A DNA stretch of 9,367 nucleotides, taken from a bacterium (GTDB lineage Bacteria > Babelota > Babeliae > Babelales > Chromulinivoraceae). Of the stretch, positions 1 to 6,715 are shown piece by piece. The translations under genes were made by a program, and so were the position numbers. Each line of letters begins with the position of its first letter. Positions within the stretch are counted from its first letter, which is position 1. Location: positions 1-9,367 of the forward strand of contig CANCGK010000031.1 of NCBI GenBank assembly GCA_947377595.1, written 5' to 3'. The notes under the pieces are model-generated. The model saw nothing but the letters and a program-made list of their open reading frames with translations. It was not told the origin of the DNA and made no database searches.

Positions 1-1181
1 TACAAATGATTGGCAGTGTGCAAAAAGCTCGTGATTTTATTTATGAAATTATTGAACAGACAAATCATGTGGTAAAAAAACAGTTCGCACAATTAGTTAA
101 AGAATTACCAAGTTCGGTGACACTTTCTTTATCTGGTAAATTACAACCATGGGATGAAGCTTTTGTTAAAAATGCATACCGCAAAAAACATTATCATATT
201 GATAGTCAGGAGCTTGCTCAATATTTCCCGCTTTCACATGTTTTGCAGCAGTTACAACAACAATTCGGACAATTTTTTGCTTTAGCTTTTGATCAAGTTT
301 CGCATCAAGGATTATGGGATAAAAATTTAATTTGTTTACGAGTTCGATTGTTGCAAACCAGTGAAATTATAGGATATCTTGTTTTTGATCTGTATGCTCG
401 TCCAGGTAAGTCTGAACAAGCTTATCAGTTAAATGTCATTCCAACGATTCAAGATGATTGTAATTTAGCTTGTAGCGGTATGTCTACCATTGTAACTAAT
501 TTTACTCAAGCACCGGCAGGGCAAGAAACTTTATTAGAATTTCATGATGTAAAGATTTTATTACATGAATTTGGCCATGCATTGCATGAACTTTTTGGAG
601 CAACTAAATTTGTTGATTTGGCAGGGACGCAAGGGCCTCAAGATTTCTTAGAAATGCCATCACAATTATTTGAAATGTGGATGGATAGTCCGGTGATGAT
701 TAAATTATTTAGCCAGCATTATAAGACTAAAAAACCATTGTCTGATAGTATGATTGAAAAAATCATTGCGGCAGAAAAATTTAGTAAAGCAAGTTTATTA
801 CAACGCGAATGTTTACTTTCATTAATATCTTTAGAATTAGGTGCGATGGATGAATCTATGGATATTCATGCAATGGTAGAAAAACTTTATACAGAAATTC
901 GTTGTGATGTTCAATATCATGCCGATGATTATATTGAAACATCATTTGATCATTTAGTTTCTTATGGATCTCATTATTATGGTTATGTGTGGTCGCAAGT
1001 CTTGGCAGCAGGTTTATTTGAATATATTTGTAAGCATGGTATTACCAATACTCATGTTGGTCAAAAATTGTATGATTCTTTGCTTTCTCATGGGGGAAGT
1101 CAAGATCCTCATACCCTGATTGAAATTTTGTTAGGTACAACAGTTACAAAAAAATCATTGCTTCATTCATTGCAATCATAA
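1..1181 (+). CDS. M3-family zinc oligopeptidase (oligopeptidase A / Dcp / thimet-like), C-terminal part
   Basis: Cytoplasmic zinc metallopeptidase that degrades short peptides. The zinc site is visible: HEFGH (His187, Glu188, His191, counted from the ATG at position 6; DNA 564-578), then Glu216 in FLEMPSQ. That is 25 residues after the second histidine, as in the M3 family. The C-terminal substrate-binding segment is also present (FDHLVSYGSHYYGYVWS, residues 314-330), followed by a GGSQDP...LLG motif typical of M3 C-termini. Family members are about 680 residues; only about 391 are here and the frame is open to the window's left edge, so the ATG at 6 is very probably an internal methionine and roughly 290 N-terminal residues lie outside. 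It ends in TAA. Which M3 subfamily it belongs to (oligopeptidase A, dipeptidyl carboxypeptidase or oligoendopeptidase) cannot be settled from this part. Oddity: the usual glycine-rich GGYxAGYY loop reads SYGSHYY. Confidence 0.9.
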   Translation, partial: QMIGSVQKARDFIYEIIEQTNHVVKKQFAQLVKELPSSVTLSLSGKLQPWDEAFVKNAYRKKHYHIDSQELAQYFPLSHVLQQLQQQFGQFFALAFDQVSHQGLWDKNLICLRVRLLQTSEIIGYLVFDLYARPGKSEQAYQLNVIPTIQDDCNLACSGMSTIVTNFTQAPAGQETLLEFHDVKILLHEFGHALHELFGATKFVDLAGTQGPQDFLEMPSQLFEMWMDSPVMIKLFSQHYKTKKPLSDSMIEKIIAAEKFSKASLLQRECLLSLISLELGAMDESMDIHAMVEKLYTEIRCDVQYHADDYIETSFDHLVSYGSHYYGYVWSQVLAAGLFEYICKHGITNTHVGQKLYDSLLSHGGSQDPHTLIEILLGTTVTKKSLLHSLQS

Positions 1182-1192
1182 TCTGAGAATAC

Positions 1193-1238
1193 AAAGGGAT
1201 CAAAGTCGTAGTTAAGTGTCTACGACTTTGATCCCTTT
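1193..1238. terminator. Perfect 19-bp hairpin between convergent genes, probable bidirectional terminator
   Basis: Positions 1193-1211 pair without mismatch with 1220-1238 around an 8-nt loop (1212-1219). The stem ends are AAA/TTT, so each strand leaves a short U stretch inside the stem base. It lies 11 bp after the stop of the peptidase gene and 22 bp after the stop of the opposing gene, the expected place for a shared terminator. The U tract beyond the stem is poor on both strands, so the hairpin could instead act mainly to protect mRNA 3' ends. Confidence 0.75.
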
Positions 1239-1260
1239 AAAATTTCTGGTAACCATAAAG

Positions 1261-2619
1261 TTAAGATAGTGGAAAGTGTCCACCTACAGAAAATTCTGAA
1301 CCATAAGCTCCTGGAGCTCCCCATTGTTCAGCTTGTTGAATCATAGGTGCATGAGTATTGATAGTAGGATGTGCTGTTTGTGTTGCAAGATCCGAAGGAT
1401 TTTTGGTCAGATTAGATTCGCGAGTTGCAGGAGTAGGTACATTCTCATTATTTTTTGGCGTAATCTGTAAAGATCGAGGTCGATGGTTATATACTACAGG
1501 ATAATTACTTGTACCTTTACCAATATTTTCTGTAGTTTTGATCATATGTGCTGGCATACTGTCTGCAAATTTTTTAAGACCTTCTTGTACACCTTGACTT
1601 GCTGCATGTGCACCAGTCATTTTATGCATTTGTTGACGTGCAGCACGACGAGTTGCAGGATGAGCTAATGCCGCAGCTGTAAGACCACCGGTTATTATTG
1701 CTGTATTTTGTGGCGTTATCCATGATTTTTCTTCTTCTTCTTGAGCAGAATTTATATGTTCTTTGTGAGCAGGATTTATGTGTTCAGGCTTATTTAAAGA
1801 ATCTAAAGATTTATTGGCCGAATTGAAAGTATTATCTGTCACAGAAGAAGAATCTAAAGATGTATTTTCTGAATTGACAGTATTATCTGTCACAAAAGGT
1901 GGTACGATTGTTGTTAATTGAGCGTCTGCGCTAGCTTGGGCCGGCAGAATATGAGCAGGGGTTACATCATTGGTATGTATAGGTAAAGAGCTTTGAGGTA
2001 TTATTTGTGCAGAGTTGGTATGGCCAAAAGAATTATAGACTAGATAAGCTCCTGCAGCAATTGCAGTGATTGCAGCAGCACTTGCAATGATTGATGATAA
2101 AGAATAATTTTTTGGTAATGGAACTTGCTCTACTGCACGACAAATTTCGTTTATATTTAAATTTTCTTTGATAAATATACCATTTTTTATGACCGAAAGT
2201 TCAAGATTAATAGTAGAACCCCAATCTAAATGTTGACAAGCTCGTTGTAAAATTTCATAGAATAGTGGATAAAAATCAGCTGTTATCGGTTGATTTTGAT
2301 TATCTTTTGCAGCGATATAATATATCTTTCGATATCCATGAAGCAATCCGCCTTTTTTTTCATACACTTGGCCAAATCGTGTCAGGTATTGATCGCACAG
2401 TTGATTGAACAACAACTTCGCTTTATTTTCTATGAAACTTGCTTGGGGAGTAATGGCAGTCTGTTGACTATTATTAAGCTCACTTATATTAAGAGATTCT
2501 TTCATCCCTCCAATCAGTTCTAATGCCAATCTATCATTTTTAGAAATATTGTGATCAGAGCTTTGGATTTGATAGGTCGATAAACCTATAAATAAAAATA
2601 TGTTACGTAGATATTTCAT
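1261..2619 (-). CDS. Exported membrane-anchored protein, member A of a tandem paralog pair (452 aa)
   Basis: I do not recognise a named family. Residues 1-20 look like a signal peptide (MKYLRN, hydrophobic core, possible cleavage IQS|SDH). Residues 25-170 form a module shared with the upstream gene: LALELIGGM, FGQVYEKKGGL, YYIAAKDN, LDWGS, VIKNGIFI, EQVPLPKNYS. A small-residue-rich membrane helix follows at about 171-198 (ends AYLVYNSF). The rest (about 200-452) is low-complexity, rich in Ser, Asn, Thr, Pro and His, with a tandem 17-residue repeat (243-276), an 8-residue repeat (EHINPAHK/EHINSAQE), an acidic patch EEEE and a second short hydrophobic stretch (307-319). The ATG start is preceded by AAAGGA at normal spacing. 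It begins 70 bp after the paralog's stop with no terminator between, so the two are probably co-transcribed. Role unknown; an envelope or host-interaction role is inference. Confidence 0.85.
   Translation of the reverse strand: MKYLRNIFLFIGLSTYQIQSSDHNISKNDRLALELIGGMKESLNISELNNSQQTAITPQASFIENKAKLLFNQLCDQYLTRFGQVYEKKGGLLHGYRKIYYIAAKDNQNQPITADFYPLFYEILQRACQHLDWGSTINLELSVIKNGIFIKENLNINEICRAVEQVPLPKNYSLSSIIASAAAITAIAAGAYLVYNSFGHTNSAQIIPQSSLPIHTNDVTPAHILPAQASADAQLTTIVPPFVTDNTVNSENTSLDSSSVTDNTFNSANKSLDSLNKPEHINPAHKEHINSAQEEEEKSWITPQNTAIITGGLTAAALAHPATRRAARQQMHKMTGAHAASQGVQEGLKKFADSMPAHMIKTTENIGKGTSNYPVVYNHRPRSLQITPKNNENVPTPATRESNLTKNPSDLATQTAHPTINTHAPMIQQAEQWGAPGAYGSEFSVGGHFPLS
1742..1902 (-). repeat. 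Two short in-frame tandem repeats inside the low-complexity tail of paralog A
   Basis: A 51-bp unit occurs twice (1801-1851 and 1852-1902), encoding VTDNTVNSENTSLDSSS and VTDNTFNSANKSLDSLN. Next to it a 24-bp unit starts at 1742 and again at 1766, encoding EHINSAQE and EHINPAHK. Both periods are multiples of three, so copy-number changes would keep the frame. The copies differ at several bases, so these are not very recent duplications. Confidence 0.75.
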
Positions 2620-2689
2620 GATATGTATCCTTTTTTTAAACAGTTATAATTTTTTTATTTATCTTATTTTAATATCAAATATTTTTTGA

Positions 2690-4408
2690 TTATCTGCCTA
2701 GAGCTCGTCCAGCTAAAGTCATTCCTGTTCGCATGTGTAAACCAAGGTTAGGGTTGTTTTGTAAAGATTTTTTTTCATTTTCTGCTGTTTGCATTTCTTG
2801 ATAAAATTCTATTCCCGAGTCAATCATACTTGGCATGCCTGTAATAAATGATGGCCCTGCAAGCCCTGCGGTATTATTCATGATAGTGTTTGCTTGGCTT
2901 AATGTCGGTGACTTTGTTATTATATCAGTAGCTATGGTTTCTAAGGGGGTGACCGATCCCACTTCTTTTCCTGCTGACCGTAAAGCATCTACTCGATTGA
3001 ATGCAAATTTGCCAGCTTGTTTCATTATTAGCGGCCCCATAGTTACAGCAGTTATTTTATGAGTCAAATTTGTGGTAATTTCTTTATCGGTATCTGTTAA
3101 TGATTGCAATGTTCCATGTTCTACAAAATGTTCATAAGCTTGCTCTGCACTCATTGCATCTACTGATGCAATATAATCATCAACTTGTTTTTTTAGTTCT
3201 GGTGATGGGTTAAGAATATTGCTTGTAATGTGTTTTGCTACATCATACGTTTGGCTTGGCAAATCCATAATTTCTTTAACCGAATGTGATATTGTATCAG
3301 TTGTGATCATTTTAAGACCAGTGCCGATGTATGATTCTGCTTTTGATGGTTTTATATATTTTTCAGCAGGGGCTATTTGATCTGCAGCAGCGGCATCTGT
3401 GCCATAATGTTTCATGTAATATTGTAAGCCTTTTGCAAAAGGTTTTTTTGATTTGCTTGTAAAATCAGTTTGATTATAAAATTCTCCTGGAGCTTGTTTT
3501 TTCTTTGCATGCCAACTATCAGGAATAATAATATTATCGTCAATTGTTGTACCTATTTTTGTTGCTGCGGATCCTAAAGTATTGAGTAGTGCAGTTGAAA
3601 GTCGACCATCATTTTCTTGATCATCTTGTTCGATGACAGCAGCAGGATTTTCTAGATCTTCTTGAATTAATTTTTGCCATAGAGCAAAACCTTGCGGATT
3701 ATCTTTTTTAAAGAGTTCAATTTTTTCTTCTAATGTTAAAGGTTTTTGTTGAAGAGTACTCGTTGCTATAATGGTAGAATCTTTTTCTTGTAGATTATTT
3801 TGAGTTGGTACATTTGGTATAGAATTTGATTGAAATGAATTATAAACAAGATACCCTCCAATAGCTAAAGCACCAAGAGCTGCAGCTGTTGTCAGAACAG
3901 AAGTTACCGAATAATTTGCAGGCAAAGGCACTTGTTTTATTGCTTGTATGATTTTATGCAACGATACATGTTCTTGAACGATAAGTCCGTTTTTTGCAAT
4001 AGGTAATTGAATCATAATGCTTGATGACCAATCAGAAAGCTTGGCCGCTTGCTGTAATGTTTCGAGTAGTAGTTGATATTCTTGCGGTGTAATTGCTGTC
4101 GTTTTATTATTTTTTGATGCAATGTGATAAGTATTTTGGTATGCATTGAACAAGCTGCCTTGCTGTTCATAAGCTTGACCAAAAGCTATGATGTAAGCTT
4201 GTAAAGATTGAGCAAAAATATTTTTAAGATCATATAATTTTTGAGAATCTATTGGTTGCTTTTGAATCTGTATATTTTCATAGACATTACTTGCAGCCTG
4301 CATTGCTCCGAGTAATTCTAATGCTGTTTTATCTTGTCCTGGTAATGATGCATCTATTGATAGATTACATAAGGTAAGTATCATGATGATATATTGTATG
4401 CTTTTCAC
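2690..4408 (-). CDS. Exported membrane-anchored protein, member B of a tandem paralog pair (572 aa)
   Basis: No named family recognised. It has a signal peptide at 1-20 (MKSIQYIIMILTL, possible cleavage IDA|SLP). A module at 26-164 is clearly homologous to the downstream gene: DKTALELLGAM, FGQAYEQQGSL, YHIASKNN, LSDWSSS, AIAKNGLIV, KQVPLPANYS. A membrane helix lies at about 165-192, ending GGYLVYNSF as in the paralog. The tail of about 380 residues shares nothing obvious with the paralog's tail. It is mostly helical-looking, charged around 225-270, with Gly/Ala/Met-rich patches near 452-470 and 512-530. The start is GTG: AGGGAA lies 6 nt upstream (4415-4420) and the signal peptide begins exactly there; the next methionine (residue 9) would cut into the hydrophobic core. 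If the signal peptide is cleaved, the shared module is periplasmic and the tail cytoplasmic. Function unknown. Confidence 0.85.
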   Translation of the reverse strand: MKSIQYIIMILTLCNLSIDASLPGQDKTALELLGAMQAASNVYENIQIQKQPIDSQKLYDLKNIFAQSLQAYIIAFGQAYEQQGSLFNAYQNTYHIASKNNKTTAITPQEYQLLLETLQQAAKLSDWSSSIMIQLPIAKNGLIVQEHVSLHKIIQAIKQVPLPANYSVTSVLTTAAALGALAIGGYLVYNSFQSNSIPNVPTQNNLQEKDSTIIATSTLQQKPLTLEEKIELFKKDNPQGFALWQKLIQEDLENPAAVIEQDDQENDGRLSTALLNTLGSAATKIGTTIDDNIIIPDSWHAKKKQAPGEFYNQTDFTSKSKKPFAKGLQYYMKHYGTDAAAADQIAPAEKYIKPSKAESYIGTGLKMITTDTISHSVKEIMDLPSQTYDVAKHITSNILNPSPELKKQVDDYIASVDAMSAEQAYEHFVEHGTLQSLTDTDKEITTNLTHKITAVTMGPLIMKQAGKFAFNRVDALRSAGKEVGSVTPLETIATDIITKSPTLSQANTIMNNTAGLAGPSFITGMPSMIDSGIEFYQEMQTAENEKKSLQNNPNLGLHMRTGMTLAGRALGR

Positions 4409-4469
4409 AGACTATTCCCTTTTTTTGCGAATTTCAGTCAGACATTATTGCTTTTTCCTCCGTGATTTT

Positions 4470-4499
4470 ATAGTATCAAATTGAAATTTTAAAAATCAA
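4470..4499 (-). promoter_or_regulatory. Possible sigma70-type promoter for the paralog pair
   Basis: On the minus strand, TTGATT (4494-4499) and TACTAT (4470-4475) are 18 nt apart, each matching consensus at four of six positions. An overlapping TATAAA (4467-4472) could serve as an alternative -10. The site lies between the typA terminator and the GTG start of the 572-aa gene, where a promoter is needed. In DNA this AT-rich, such matches arise easily by chance. Confidence 0.35.
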
Positions 4500-4526
4500 G
4501 GGTTATGTACAAAAAGTAGTAAAACA

Positions 4527-4556
4527 AAAAGGGAAACCTTTGCAGATTTCCCTTTT
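4527..4556 (-). terminator. Rho-independent terminator of typA
   Basis: Positions 4527-4536 and 4547-4556 form a perfect 10-bp stem (AAAAGGGAAA with TTTCCCTTTT) around a 10-nt loop. On the minus strand the stem is followed by TTTTTGTTTT, a strong U tract. It lies 27 bp past the typA stop codon, so typA transcription should end before the paralog pair. Confidence 0.85.
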
Positions 4557-4583
4557 GATACGAGCTTATTAAAAAACTATAGA

Positions 4584-6386
4584 TTAGTTTTTCTTTTGAC
4601 GTTTACGTTCACCTTCGTTTAAGATCATTTTTCTTAAACGAATTGATTGTGGAGTAAATTCGATCAATTCATCATCCATAATGAATGACAAGCATTGTTC
4701 TAATGTCATTTGTAAGTGCGGTTGTAATGCTGTTGAATCATCAGAACCAGATGCACGCATGTTGGTTAATTTTTTACCTTTACATGCGTTTACAGTTAAA
4801 TCGTTATCACGTGAGTGTTTACCAACGATTTGACCTTCATACACTTGAACGCCAGAACCCATAATCAACACACCGCGATCTTCTAGACCTTCTAGAGCGT
4901 ATGCAGTTGTTTTTCCAGATTCCATAGCGATCATAACACCATTTTGACGTAAACGAATATCACCGATGTAAGGACCATATTGATCAAATGCAGAACTCAT
5001 AACGCCCATACCTTTAGTATCCATCATGAAATCAGCTTGATAACCTAAGATACCACGAGTTGGAATTGAGTATACAAGACGAGTCATAGGACCATCTTCT
5101 TGCATGTTTACCATTTGACCTTTACGAGTACCCATTGCTTCGATAATTTTACCGATATACTGAGTAGAAACGTCAATAGTTACAGTTTCGTACGGTTCTA
5201 ATTTTTTACCATCAATAGTTTTGAAAATAACTTCAGGACGTGATACTTGGAATTCATAACCTTCACGACGTAATTTTTCGATGAAGATAGAAAGATGCAA
5301 TTCACCACGGCCAGAAACTTTAAATCCGATGCCATCATCTTCAACTTGCATAGCAATATCTGATAATGGTTCACGATGTAAACGATCTCTCAATTGACGA
5401 CTGGTAACAAATTCACCTTCTTGACCAGATAATGGAGAATCATTTGGTAAGAAACGAATAGAAACTGTAGGTGGATCAATTTGAAATGAAGGTAACGGAA
5501 TTGGGTTTGAAGCACTCGTTACTGTTTGACCTACTAAAATTTCTTTAAATCCAGCAACTGCAACGATTTCACCAACAGAAGCTGATTCTATTTCGATGTG
5601 TTTGTTACGTTCGAATTTGTATAATTTTGTAATACGAATTGGAGCGCTAGTAGAAGTTTCTGTAGCAGCTACAACTGAGTTACCAACAGTAACTGTACCA
5701 GATGTAATTTTACCAATAGCAAGACGACCCATGAATGCTGAATGGTCAATTGAACTTACCAACATTTGGAATGGTCCGTTTGGATCACCTTTTGGAGCTG
5801 GAATGTTATTGACAATAGCTTCAAAGATAGCTTTGATATTGTTTGTTTTAACGTTGTAATCGTTTGTTGCCCAACCATTTTTTGCTGAAGCATAAACGAT
5901 TTTAAAATCTAAGATTTCATCAGAAGCATTTAATCCTACAAGAAGATCGAAAACTTGATTGATTACCCATTCAATACGAGCTGTTTCTTTGTCAATCTTA
6001 TTAACAACAACTACGACTGGTAAATTTAATGCAACAGCTTTTTTCAAAACGAAGAAAGATTGAGGCATTGGGCCTTCTGCAGCATCAACTAAGAATAATA
6101 CGCCGTCAGCCATTTTTAACACACGTTCAACTTCTCCACCAAAGTCTGCGTGACCTGGGGTGTCGATGATGTTAATAAAATAGTCGCCGTAAGTACAAGA
6201 ACCATTTTTTGATTTAATGGTAATACCACGTTCTTTTTCTAAATCGATTGAATCCATTAAACGCTCTTCAATAACATGATGAGCTTGCATGGAATCACTT
6301 TGTTTGAATATTTCGTCAACCATGGTTGTTTTACCATGATCAACGTGTGCTATAATAGCAACGTTACGAATCTTATCTTGATTCAT
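4584..6386 (-). CDS. typA: Translational GTPase TypA/BipA
   Basis: Ribosome-associated GTPase of the EF-G/LepA superfamily, known to act in 50S subunit assembly and in growth at low temperature or under stress. All G motifs are intact: G1 AHVDHGKT (13-20), switch I ERGITI (52-57), G3 DTPGHADF (75-82), G4 NKID (129-132) and G5 SAK (167-169). These are followed by the beta-barrel domain II (about 200-300), the EF-G-like domains III and V (about 305-480) and the TypA-specific C-terminal domain, with diagnostic LTNMRASGSDD and DDELIEFTPQSIRLRK. At 600 residues it matches the usual length (E. coli BipA is about 607). The ATG is preceded by AAAGGAAG (6396-6403). It appears monocistronic, with its own terminator downstream and a 329-bp gap upstream. 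I see no confident -10/-35 pair for it. Confidence 0.97.
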   Translation of the reverse strand: MNQDKIRNVAIIAHVDHGKTTMVDEIFKQSDSMQAHHVIEERLMDSIDLEKERGITIKSKNGSCTYGDYFINIIDTPGHADFGGEVERVLKMADGVLFLVDAAEGPMPQSFFVLKKAVALNLPVVVVVNKIDKETARIEWVINQVFDLLVGLNASDEILDFKIVYASAKNGWATNDYNVKTNNIKAIFEAIVNNIPAPKGDPNGPFQMLVSSIDHSAFMGRLAIGKITSGTVTVGNSVVAATETSTSAPIRITKLYKFERNKHIEIESASVGEIVAVAGFKEILVGQTVTSASNPIPLPSFQIDPPTVSIRFLPNDSPLSGQEGEFVTSRQLRDRLHREPLSDIAMQVEDDGIGFKVSGRGELHLSIFIEKLRREGYEFQVSRPEVIFKTIDGKKLEPYETVTIDVSTQYIGKIIEAMGTRKGQMVNMQEDGPMTRLVYSIPTRGILGYQADFMMDTKGMGVMSSAFDQYGPYIGDIRLRQNGVMIAMESGKTTAYALEGLEDRGVLIMGSGVQVYEGQIVGKHSRDNDLTVNACKGKKLTNMRASGSDDSTALQPHLQMTLEQCLSFIMDDELIEFTPQSIRLRKMILNEGERKRQKKN

Positions 6387-6573
6387 CTTGTAAATCTTCC
6401 TTTAAAAATTGAATTTTCATAAAAAATTACGTTTCTTCTAGGATAACTTTTTTAGGAATTAAAATCTATTTTTCCTTTAAAATAAGATTTTTTGCTTTGA
6501 CAAGAGTATCTTACTCACAAGGAAACTACTCAGCTATAGTTTTTTGCCCTACATTTTCTACGAAAATTTCGGG

Positions 6574-6610
6574 GCATTAAGAGGCCGGTGGGCCTAATGC
6601 ACTCTTTTTT
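6574..6610 (+). terminator. Plus-strand terminator-like hairpin with U run
   Basis: Hairpin H2 (6574-6600, ten base pairs with four consecutive G/C pairs next to the loop) is followed on the plus strand by ACTCTTTTTT (6601-6610), the form of an intrinsic terminator. No plus-strand protein gene lies upstream between it and the start of typA, so if it is real it would end a non-coding transcript. Confidence 0.35.
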
Positions 6611-6616
6611 GCATCG

Positions 6617-6646
6617 TAAAAGCGTTGAGTGGCCGCCGCCACCAAC
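6617..6646 (-). terminator. Possible terminator of the 205-aa secreted protein gene
   Basis: Read on the minus strand, hairpin H3 (6624-6646; nine base pairs, six of them G/C, one bulge) is followed by GCTTTTA. It lies about 70 bp past the stop codon of the gene at 6716-7333. The U run is short, so termination would be weak. This is a second possible role for part of the structured element. Confidence 0.35.
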
Positions 6647-6715
6647 ATTTCCGGAGATGAGCATAGCGACATCGTAGGCTTTTATCTTAAATTTTAATAG
6701 TGCTGATTAGTTACC

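Larger units (their letters stand above)
6521..6684. other. GC-rich structured element: candidate ncRNA, leader RNA or dispersed intergenic repeat
   Basis: GC content is about 55% over 6571-6680, in otherwise strongly AT-rich sequence. Three hairpins are visible. H1: TGCCC/GGGCA (6545-6549 with 6572-6576) enclosing ATTTTC/GAAAAT (6553-6558 with 6562-6567). H2: GCATTA+GGCC pairing with GGCC+TAATGC (6574-6600, 4-nt loop, 3-nt bulge). H3: GTTG+GTGGC with GCCAC+CAAC (6624-6646, 4-nt loop, one bulged A). Possible enclosing stems are TAAAAGC (6617-6623) with GCTTTTA (6678-6684), and CTAC+GCTAT (6526-6537) with ATAGC+GTAG (6663-6677). H1 and H2 share 6574-6576 and so compete. The transcribed strand is unknown. 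It matches no RNA family I recognise: tmRNA, RNase P, SRP and 6S hallmarks were not seen. Confidence 0.55.
6387..6715. other. 329-bp intergenic region upstream of typA
   Basis: The typA-proximal part (6387-6520) is very AT-rich and holds the typA ribosome binding site and presumably its promoter. A minus-strand TTGTCA near 6498-6503 is a possible -35 but has no convincing -10 partner. The distal part (6521-6684) is a GC-rich, hairpin-dense element described separately. I found no tRNA, no protein gene and no recognisable riboswitch core. Confidence 0.6.

Noticed and set aside
1742..1902. The short tandem repeats as a phase-variation switch
   Set aside because: Units are 51 and 24 bp, multiples of three, and the copies have diverged, so slippage would alter length without switching the frame.
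2290..3062. Plus-strand open frames opposite the paralog pair (2290-2523 and 2835-3062)
   Set aside because: Antisense shadows of long minus-strand genes whose paralogous alignment confirms the coding strand.
5596..5859. Plus-strand open frame inside typA (87 codons)
   Set aside because: It lies wholly antisense to the highly conserved typA reading frame and shows no protein features; a shadow ORF.
6640..6675. TCCGGA-containing segment considered as an SRP RNA (domain IV) signature
   Set aside because: The required GGAAGG tetraloop context followed by AGCAGCC is absent, and the flanks do not pair in the SRP manner.
6540..6700. Protein-like reading on the minus strand through the structured element (a Cys/Trp/Arg-rich peptide containing RPLNA twice, interrupted by stops)
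   Set aside because: It is broken by stop codons, has no ribosome binding site or start, and the RPLNA repetition is explained by the duplicated hairpin arms.
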